DNA of 64,000 nt from Taibaiella helva (lineage in GTDB: Bacteria > Bacteroidota > Bacteroidia > Chitinophagales > Chitinophagaceae). Shown one piece after another: positions 57,754-64,000 of this stretch; position 1 is the stretch's first letter; each line of letters begins with the position of its first letter. Under the pieces are notes generated by a model that saw nothing but the letters and a program-made list of their open reading frames with translations, searched no databases and had not been told where the DNA came from. The position numbers were made by a program, and so were the translations under genes. Location of the stretch: contig NZ_QUZZ01000014.1 of NCBI RefSeq assembly GCF_003545695.1, forward strand, positions 1 through 64,000, written 5' to 3'.

Positions 57754-60375
57754 TTACCGGATCAGGGTTACATTGCCCTGGTAACGCTCTTCCTGCCGCC
57801 CGTCGATCTCTGCTTCGATCAGGTAGATATAAACGCCCTGGGGCTGCTCTTTATCGTTAAACCGTCCGTCCCATCCCCGTCCGTCTGTTTTGGCCGTTTC
57901 AAAAATCACTTGCCCCCAGCGGTTGAAGAGCTGCATCCGGAAGCGGGTGACGCGGCGCGATAACAGCTGTCTTGGGAAAAAATAATCATTGACGCCATCG
58001 CCGTTAGGGGTAAAGGCATTGGGGATATCGATATAACAATCTTTGCGGACCAGCACGTTTTCCGTTGTGCTGCAGCCCAGGGGATCTGCGCTCAGGGTAA
58101 GGCTATAGCTTCCGGGATGCACGACTTTAAGCCGGGAGCTGGTGTCGCCTGTATTCCAGAGATAATGATAGCTTCCGGCGGGCAATGGCTGCAGGTTTTC
58201 CAGCCATACCGGCGCGCCGTTAAGGCATAGCGCCGTGTCTGGTCCCAGGTAGATCTTTGGTAAAGAATATACCCGGACAAAATGTGTGAAGCCGGTATCG
58301 GGGCAGGCGCGGAAATGGCTCCGGAGCTGTACCGGTATGGCGCCGTCCCTGTCGTAGGCATGGGTGACCGGTACCGGGGCGGCGCCGTTGATACTGCTGC
58401 TGTCCCCGAATTGCCAATCCAGCGACAGCAGCGTATGCTGTTCAGAAGGTGTGAAGGTGATCGATTGACCCCTACAGATGCTGTCCCTGTCAGTAAGGAA
58501 TGTATTGCCGGTTATTGAATCTACGATGATCGTCAGCGACGCGGTATCATAACAGGGGTAGGCGGTATGTGCAACCAGCTGTACAGTATAATCTCCCGGA
58601 TAAGGATACGTGTGCAGCACATTCCCGGTAGCTGCTGTGGTGCCATCGCCGAAAAGCCATTGATAGCCGGACATTCCGCCTTGCGAGGTGCTTTGGAAAG
58701 AAATCGTTTCTCCCATGCAGATAAGCGTGTCTGAGGCCGTGAATGAAGCTTCGTAAACGGACGGTGGCGGAACGAGGATAGTTAAAATGATGTCGCAGCT
58801 GCTGTCCGCTGTAATCTTTAGCTTATAGAGGCCCTGCGTGATGGAGTGCAGGGTATCGCCATGATCGGACGGCAGCGGACCCTTGAGAACGACGTCGCTG
58901 CTGTTGTACCAGGTATAGCTGTAGTTTGTTGTGTCGCCATAGGCCGGTACGGCTATCGCCATGGCATTGCTGTCGTTCGCGCAGCCGCCGAGGGCAAGGA
59001 GGTCGGGCCGCTGTCCTTTGAACTGTACCTGGAAAGTATCGACTCTGTAGACACAGGGCGGTGTATGATAGCTTACCCAGTAGGTGCCGGGCAGGTCAAC
59101 AGCTGTAGCCGGGCCATGTGCGTTGTTGCTCCATAGATAATCCCAGCCGGTAGTATCGTTGGCGCTAAGCGTATGGCTGCTGCTGAAGCAGGCGGCTTGT
59201 ACCTTCTGTGCATTGTAAATGCTGTCGCGGTGGAACACAGGTACCACATTGGGCAGGCCGAAGATCAGGGCGGTATTAGCTGCCAGAGTGATCACGCCGG
59301 GGTTGAACTGGCTTGCGCTCCCCGGCAGGTCGGGATGAGCAACGGCGCTGAGGCCGCCACCGCCGGCGGCATATACCTTGCCATCAGGTCCCCGCTTAAT
59401 AATGCTGGCGCTGACAGGTCCTAAAGCTACCCGGGAGGCAATGATGGCGGCTGTGCTACCCAGGCTCAGGTCGTATTGTGTAAGCCCTATGGTAGTAGTA
59501 GAGCCGCCGGCGTATAGCTTGGTGCTGCCCGGGGAGAAGCAGATACCATAGGAGCCCGAAGTATCCAGCATACGGCGGTTGGTAACGGCTCCCGTAACGG
59601 GGTTGAAGGTAAACAGCTCTACAGCGCCGAGCGGGGAAAAAGGGACGGCACGGGATAGCGCCAGCTGCTTACGGTCGGGAGCAAAATCCATTTGACCTAC
59701 GCAGTTACTCAGTGTAAATGGGATGCTGAAATCGGAGGTTACAGGAACAGGGTTGACCCCGGTGCCGGTCACTTCGAAGCATTTGATCCGTTCGGAATTT
59801 GCCCCGGTAATGGCTGCGGTGGCGACCCATATATTACAGCGGTCACCGACCACCGCACTCAGGTGCTCGGTGTTAAGCGAATCAAGGAGAATACCTTTTT
59901 CCGTAGCCACCACATCGCCCATGCCGCCGTTAAGCGTCATGTCCACCAGGCTGTAATACAGCTTGCCACGGTTGGCGCCCAGCTCGCCCGAGGTGAGAGA
60001 AAAAAGATAATAGAGGTCAGGGTGGTCCGGTGCCGGTACAATAAGCGCACCCTGCGTGGTACTGGTGGTAGGACCGAAAGACGGGATGGGAATGCCTGTG
60101 ATCAACGCAGTGCCATTGGGCATGGCTGCATGGCCCCGGTTCCATACGGTATCCCCGTCGGAATAAAACAGCAGGCTGCCGGAGAGGTCGCATACGCTGG
60201 CGCAGGCTTCCTGGCTGTTGATCGCACTGCTGAAAGCAGCTGGCGGCGCACTGTTGAAATTAACCCCGGCATGGGTTCCGAAGACCCATACCTGCTCCCT
60301 TTGCGCATATAGTATCCCCGGGTGAAGGAAAAACAGTATCAGCACAACCAGGTAATAATCCTTTCTCATGAGCAT
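57754..60375 (-). CDS. T9SS type B surface protein, propeller and PKD domains
   Basis: 873 residues. Signal peptide (MRKDYYLVVLILFFLHPGILYAQ; an ATG at 60375 or 60369), a propeller-like N-terminal half (VWVFGTHAGVNFNSAPPAAF; SSAINSQEACASVCDLSGSLLFYSDGDTVW), two PKD domains (GYQWLFGDGTTAATGNVLHTYPYPGDY; LDWQFGDSSSINGAAPVPVTHAY), then a type B sorting domain (IPNAFTPNGDGVNDYF, FNRWGQVIFET, GWDGRFND, QGVYIYLIEAE, GNVTLIR). Exported by the type IX system. A related gene follows 27 bases upstream on the same strand. Confidence 0.92.
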   Translation of the reverse strand: MLMRKDYYLVVLILFFLHPGILYAQREQVWVFGTHAGVNFNSAPPAAFSSAINSQEACASVCDLSGSLLFYSDGDTVWNRGHAAMPNGTALITGIPIPSFGPTTSTTQGALIVPAPDHPDLYYLFSLTSGELGANRGKLYYSLVDMTLNGGMGDVVATEKGILLDSLNTEHLSAVVGDRCNIWVATAAITGANSERIKCFEVTGTGVNPVPVTSDFSIPFTLSNCVGQMDFAPDRKQLALSRAVPFSPLGAVELFTFNPVTGAVTNRRMLDTSGSYGICFSPGSTKLYAGGSTTTIGLTQYDLSLGSTAAIIASRVALGPVSASIIKRGPDGKVYAAGGGGLSAVAHPDLPGSASQFNPGVITLAANTALIFGLPNVVPVFHRDSIYNAQKVQAACFSSSHTLSANDTTGWDYLWSNNAHGPATAVDLPGTYWVSYHTPPCVYRVDTFQVQFKGQRPDLLALGGCANDSNAMAIAVPAYGDTTNYSYTWYNSSDVVLKGPLPSDHGDTLHSITQGLYKLKITADSSCDIILTILVPPPSVYEASFTASDTLICMGETISFQSTSQGGMSGYQWLFGDGTTAATGNVLHTYPYPGDYTVQLVAHTAYPCYDTASLTIIVDSITGNTFLTDRDSICRGQSITFTPSEQHTLLSLDWQFGDSSSINGAAPVPVTHAYDRDGAIPVQLRSHFRACPDTGFTHFVRVYSLPKIYLGPDTALCLNGAPVWLENLQPLPAGSYHYLWNTGDTSSRLKVVHPGSYSLTLSADPLGCSTTENVLVRKDCYIDIPNAFTPNGDGVNDYFFPRQLLSRRVTRFRMQLFNRWGQVIFETAKTDGRGWDGRFNDKEQPQGVYIYLIEAEIDGRQEERYQGNVTLIR

Positions 60376-60402
60376 TGTTTGTTTACTGGATAAGCTATCT
60401 CT

Positions 60403-62640
60403 TTAGCGCAGCAATGTCAGGTCGCCTTTGCGATGATACCGGATCTGCTTTGTACCTCCCGAGAAAGACAGGTCGTACATATAGGTCCCGGCGTCGGCGG
60501 ATTGCCCGTTGGAATAATTGCCGTTCCAGCCGGCGGCAGGGTTGTTACCGCTGTATATCCTGGCGCCGTAGCGGTTGTAGATATTGAGGATATAGTTGCC
60601 CACGGTACAGCCCTGCTCGATCACCGGCCGGAAGATATCGTTATGGCCGTCACCGTTGGGGGAGAAGGCGTTGGGCATGCTCACCTGGCAGCCGCACAGG
60701 GCTTCGGCTATCCTGATAGTATCTGATCCGGCACAGGTCATATCCGTTACGGTTACCCAATACGTGCCGGTATCCTGCACCTGCAGGGAAGGGACGTGGC
60801 TTCCTGTATTCCAGAATACCGATGAACCGGCGGGCGCATTGGCCGACAAAAGGATATTGGAGGGTATGGGCATTCCTTTACAGAAGAAAATGTCTTCGCC
60901 CAGGTCTTGCCGCACATCCAGTGTATTGATGCTGATCGTATCCGATACCGTGCAGCCCTGCGCTTTTACCGTCACCCAATAGCTGCCGCTGTCCGTGATG
61001 CGGTAAACGGGATCAGTGCTGCCGTCCTGCCACCGGTAGCTACCTCCCGGGACCGTAGCGTTTAAGCTAAGCGATCCGCCATTGCACAGTAAAGTATCTG
61101 CACCCAGTGAAAATGAAATGTTCCCGCCGGCCTTTACCCTGATCGTATCGGCGAGCGAATGGCAATCATCTTTGCACAATACCCAGTAGGCGCCGGTATC
61201 TGTAATGTTACGGGTGGCGCCGGTGCTGCCGTCATCCCAGAGGTAAGCGTCATAGCCCGGTGCTGCCGATAGAACGGCGTTGTCCAATGCATTGTTGCGC
61301 AGGCAGATCGTGGTATCTCTTCGGGAAGGAGTGGTGTCGGCCGGGAAAGCATATACAACATCATTGGGTAAGCTGGCGCCACCGAAAATATAATTGCCGG
61401 GATTATTGTACATGTAAGGCTGAAAGTCGCATGCTGCCCCCGACAGGTTGGGCTGGTTGATCACAAAGAGCTCAGGGCCGGCAAAAGATTTCAGGTAGAT
61501 CTTGTCATGATAAGATTTGAAGTACCCGGACACAACACCTCCCGTGCCGACGGTAATCACAGAAGCTGCAATGGCGGCGGAATCGAAAACACTGATATTA
61601 TATTGAAGCAGGGGGCAAGGTGTGGTAAACGTGGCCAGGTTGATGTCAAGGAGCGCGCTGAGGTACACCTTGCTGTTGTCCGGTGAAAAGGCCATGGTGT
61701 AAGACGCCATCCCCGTTTGATTCATTTGCACGGCATCGCTGACAATGCCCGTGCCGGGGTCAAAGCGGCAAAGCAACGCGCCCGTGCTGCCCGTCGTTGT
61801 ACCGAAAAGGGAGGCGAAACTGGTAATACCTATGATTTTCCGGTCGGGACTAACGGCCATTCCCCCTGCAAAATAGGCGCCCATTCCCCCCGTCCCCTGG
61901 ATCTGTGTTCCGGCCGTTGATACTACCGGGTTGGGATCCACCCCGGATTGTGTAATATGATAGGCGCGAAATACGGGGTGGATATAGTCGTGTACCACCA
62001 GCCAGATGTCGCAATTGTCGCCGGGTATCGCGATCATGCTTTCGCTTAGGGGAAGATTGCTGCCCAGCGCTATATTCTTTTGTCCGGGAACGATGCCGCC
62101 CCTGCCACCGTCGAGCGACATATCGACTACTGAATAATAAAGAAAGGGTGTGTCGGGTTGGGGATCGTAGAACCAGCTGGTGGTCCCGTCGAGAGAGAAC
62201 AGGTAGTATTTGCCAGGCTCTTTAACGAAAGGTACGATACAGACACCCTGGGTCGTACTGTTGACCCCTATTCCGGCATAGGGGCCGGCAGGCGGACCGT
62301 AATTGCCCATCAGCGTATCACCGTTGAGCATGATCTCATGGTCGGCGTTCCAGCAGCGGCTGCCGTTAGAATAGAATAATAAAGCGCCGGTCACCGGGTC
62401 GGAGACAGAAGCCAGTCCCTCATCCCCTTCATAGCCGATGGTATCCAGCAGGAAGGTAGTGGCCGGTGTTGTGTTGAAGTTGAGGCCGATGCTGGGCTCA
62501 AAGCCGGCGGAGAACAGCGGCCATACGCTATTGGCTTTGAGGTATTCGGACCGTTGGTTATAATAGGTTTGCCCGTAGCTGCCTGAAGGGAGCAGAAAGG
62601 GGCATGCAATAAAGAAAAGCTGTAGCAGAGTGTTGCGCAT
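60403..62640 (-). CDS. Second T9SS type B surface protein of the pair
   Basis: 745 residues. Signal peptide (MRNTLLQLFFIACPFLLPSGSYGQ), the same propeller-like N-terminus as its neighbour (FEPSIGLNFNTTPATTF ... VSDPVTGALLFYSNGSRCW), then Ig-like Cys-containing segments (DTTICLRNNAL, LGADTLLCNGGSLSLNATVPGGSYRWQDGSTD) and the type B sorting domain (MPNAFSPNGDGHNDIF, YNRYGARIYSG, GWNGNYSNG, AGTYMYDL, KGDLTLLR). Exported by the type IX system. The pair forms a likely operon with the 873-aa gene. Confidence 0.92.
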   Translation of the reverse strand: MRNTLLQLFFIACPFLLPSGSYGQTYYNQRSEYLKANSVWPLFSAGFEPSIGLNFNTTPATTFLLDTIGYEGDEGLASVSDPVTGALLFYSNGSRCWNADHEIMLNGDTLMGNYGPPAGPYAGIGVNSTTQGVCIVPFVKEPGKYYLFSLDGTTSWFYDPQPDTPFLYYSVVDMSLDGGRGGIVPGQKNIALGSNLPLSESMIAIPGDNCDIWLVVHDYIHPVFRAYHITQSGVDPNPVVSTAGTQIQGTGGMGAYFAGGMAVSPDRKIIGITSFASLFGTTTGSTGALLCRFDPGTGIVSDAVQMNQTGMASYTMAFSPDNSKVYLSALLDINLATFTTPCPLLQYNISVFDSAAIAASVITVGTGGVVSGYFKSYHDKIYLKSFAGPELFVINQPNLSGAACDFQPYMYNNPGNYIFGGASLPNDVVYAFPADTTPSRRDTTICLRNNALDNAVLSAAPGYDAYLWDDGSTGATRNITDTGAYWVLCKDDCHSLADTIRVKAGGNISFSLGADTLLCNGGSLSLNATVPGGSYRWQDGSTDPVYRITDSGSYWVTVKAQGCTVSDTISINTLDVRQDLGEDIFFCKGMPIPSNILLSANAPAGSSVFWNTGSHVPSLQVQDTGTYWVTVTDMTCAGSDTIRIAEALCGCQVSMPNAFSPNGDGHNDIFRPVIEQGCTVGNYILNIYNRYGARIYSGNNPAAGWNGNYSNGQSADAGTYMYDLSFSGGTKQIRYHRKGDLTLLR

Positions 62641-62973
62641 GTTTGATCGTCTTTATGGGTTAAGAAGCCGGGTTGGGTTCCTGGTGTTGCCTTTCCTGTT
62701 GTTGTCTGGTTTGTGCACCTTATACGGCCTGAAATAAGCGCCGGTACTCTTTTCTCCCGGTTTCCCGGTAGACGCCGGCGCCGGATTAGCCGGGAGCTGC
62801 AATAGATTATGTAGACATTGAAGAGGGGACTATGCGCAGGGGCTGAAAACAGTCATTTTTAAAAAAAATAACGGGAAACAGTCAGGGCAAGCCTTCCGGG
62901 ATCAGCTGCCGGTTGGAGAATAATGGATAACTTAGCAAGTGCTGCATCTTCTATACAGTGCGGCCCCGTGATC
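62641..62973. other. Intergenic gap between divergent genes
   Basis: 333 bases separating the surface-protein pair from the TPR gene. It is mixed in composition, with a short A-rich run at 62861-62872. No TAnnTTTG box or gene is evident on either strand. Confidence 0.4.
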
Positions 62974-64000
62974 ATGAATTGGCGTATCGTACTTGTTGTC
63001 TTGACGGGCTATGTCTTTGGATTCTATTCCGCCGTGCCGGCGCAGGTCTTTTCGGTCATGAGCTACCTGGAAGACGGAAGTCGTACGGCGAAAAGCAATG
63101 GCCCCAAAATAGACTCGCTGATCCGCCTGGCTTACGGTTTCAAGGAGCAGCAACCCGATACAGCGATCGATTTGTTCTCCGCCGCACTACAGTACAGCAG
63201 ACTTTCGGACTATACCGACGGCATTGCTGCTTCATTATTGGGAATAGGTGCTGTCTATATCGATCAGAAAGACGACCCGGAGAGAGGGCTGATCTGCCTG
63301 CGGAAAGTCTATCCTTTTTGCCTGCTGGCTAAAAAGAAGCTGCTCCTGCTGTGGTACAATAATATCGGCTGTGCCTTCTGTAATATGGGCATTTTCGACA
63401 GCGCTGCAGGCTATTACTACACAGGGCTGGCACTGGCGCAGCGCCTGGACTATAAAGACAAAGATTACTTGTTCCGTCTGCATCGTAACATGGGAATCAA
63501 TTACTATGGTATGGCACAATACGATAAGGCTGCAGCCTCCCTGCGGCAGGCAAGAGATATTGTGCTGAAAGACCATTTCTCTGCAGATCTTACTACGACT
63601 TACCTTACCCTTGCCGGCCTTTTCGCAGAGCTGAAACAACTCGATTCGACGCTGTATTATGTCAGGGAGATCGAACGGTTAAACCCTGAAAGGAACGGTT
63701 ATCTCGAGCAGCAGATCCACCTTTTGTACGGTATACTCTACTTCAGGTGGCAGCAGCCGGAAAAAGCGATCGCTGCTTTTAAAAAAGCCATTGCCTTTCG
63801 TAACGGGGACCAGGGAAACCTCATCAATAGCTTTGAAGGTTTAGGCGCCGCTTATACTTTGCTGAAGCAATATCGCCAGGCGGCTTATTATATGGAAGAA
63901 GGGCTGAAGATTGCTGCAAGGCAGGGAATGGGTGGCGTAGAAGTGCTGAGCATTTACAACAATCTATCCGAAGTTTATGATTCCCTGCAGGATTATAAGA
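62974..64000 (+). CDS. TPR-repeat protein, 3' end cut by window edge
   Basis: The frame opens at an ATG at 62974 (a signal peptide follows: MNWRIVLVVLTGYVFGFYSA, then VPAQ) and stays open to the window end. An in-frame ATG at 62923 is an alternative. About 342 codons are visible and carry repeated helix pairs of the tetratricopeptide type (ALQYSRLSDYTDGIAASLLGIGAVYID; YNNIGCAFCNMGIFDSAAGYYY; HRNMGINYYGMAQYDKAAASLRQA; EGLGAAYTLLKQYRQAAYYMEEGLKIA). In this phylum such N-termini often lead into a membrane helix and a regulator or kinase domain, but that part lies outside the window. Confidence 0.85.
   Translation, partial: MNWRIVLVVLTGYVFGFYSAVPAQVFSVMSYLEDGSRTAKSNGPKIDSLIRLAYGFKEQQPDTAIDLFSAALQYSRLSDYTDGIAASLLGIGAVYIDQKDDPERGLICLRKVYPFCLLAKKKLLLLWYNNIGCAFCNMGIFDSAAGYYYTGLALAQRLDYKDKDYLFRLHRNMGINYYGMAQYDKAAASLRQARDIVLKDHFSADLTTTYLTLAGLFAELKQLDSTLYYVREIERLNPERNGYLEQQIHLLYGILYFRWQQPEKAIAAFKKAIAFRNGDQGNLINSFEGLGAAYTLLKQYRQAAYYMEEGLKIAARQGMGGVEVLSIYNNLSEVYDSLQDYK

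Noticed and set aside
1-64000. tRNA, rRNA, phage, insertion sequence
   Set aside because: I found no cloverleaf with a CCA-type end, no rRNA-like conserved stretch, no transposase or integrase and no phage structural genes in the window.

Overview
The window comes from a Bacteroidota chromosome, most likely family Chitinophagaceae (inferred from gene content, without a database search). The evidence is: several large secreted proteins with type IX secretion (T9SS) C-terminal sorting domains (both the PNAF..G..R gliding-associated type B and the short PNP..GxY type A), SBBP/PKD architectures, a DUF5686 outer-membrane protein, an ImuA-ImuB-DnaE2 cassette, MqnA, and repeated upstream boxes matching the Bacteroidota -7 element TAnnTTTG with almost no Shine-Dalgarno sequences. 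Genes are dense, with moderate GC. I saw no rRNA, tRNA, CRISPR array, prophage or insertion sequence.

Layout. 1-8.4 kb: two tandem minus-strand paralogous giant secreted proteins (the first cut by the window edge); the second carries eight about 49-residue Cys-containing repeats that the first lacks. 8.5-10.9 kb: a GH3-family protein and a small T9SS cargo protein. 11.1-16.8 kb: a serine hydrolase followed by an RND pump and a TolC-type channel, with no adaptor gene. 16.9-24.9 kb: small secreted proteins, an orphan LytTR response regulator, the C-terminal half of a transketolase, an FtsB/DivIC-like protein, a dipeptidyl-peptidase IV, MqnA (futalosine menaquinone route) and RNase HI. 25-30 kb: an M1 metallopeptidase with a barrel-like tail, fructose-1,6-bisphosphatase and an RmlD-like reductase.

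30.2-35.1 kb is a self-contained drug-efflux operon: TetR regulator, TolC channel, EmrA-type adaptor and EmrB-type MFS pump, with a repeated palindromic operator lying inside a near-consensus promoter. 35.3-43 kb is a looser accessory stretch of small or unknown proteins, a Crp-type regulator, DoxX-like and GNAT proteins and a 1.1-kb AT-rich gap with a terminator that has no gene before it, repeats and very short membrane-peptide frames. 44.1-49.6 kb is the mutagenic-repair (SOS mutasome) operon imuA-imuB-dnaE2, with a perfect TGTCAC-N5-GTGACA palindrome just before imuA. 49.8-56.2 kb holds an esterase, an OsmC-type peroxidase, an AraC regulator, the DUF5686 protein and an EamA transporter that diverges from a MocR regulator; their shared gap has three ATACAG motifs. 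57.7-64 kb has two more related T9SS type B proteins and the start of a TPR protein running off the right edge.

The main themes are surface/secreted proteins exported by T9SS, multidrug efflux (two separate systems) and inducible mutagenesis. The best candidates for something not yet described are the repeat cassette at 5.8-7.0 kb, the overlapping mini membrane proteins at 40.5 kb, and the putative operators before tetR, imuA and mocR.
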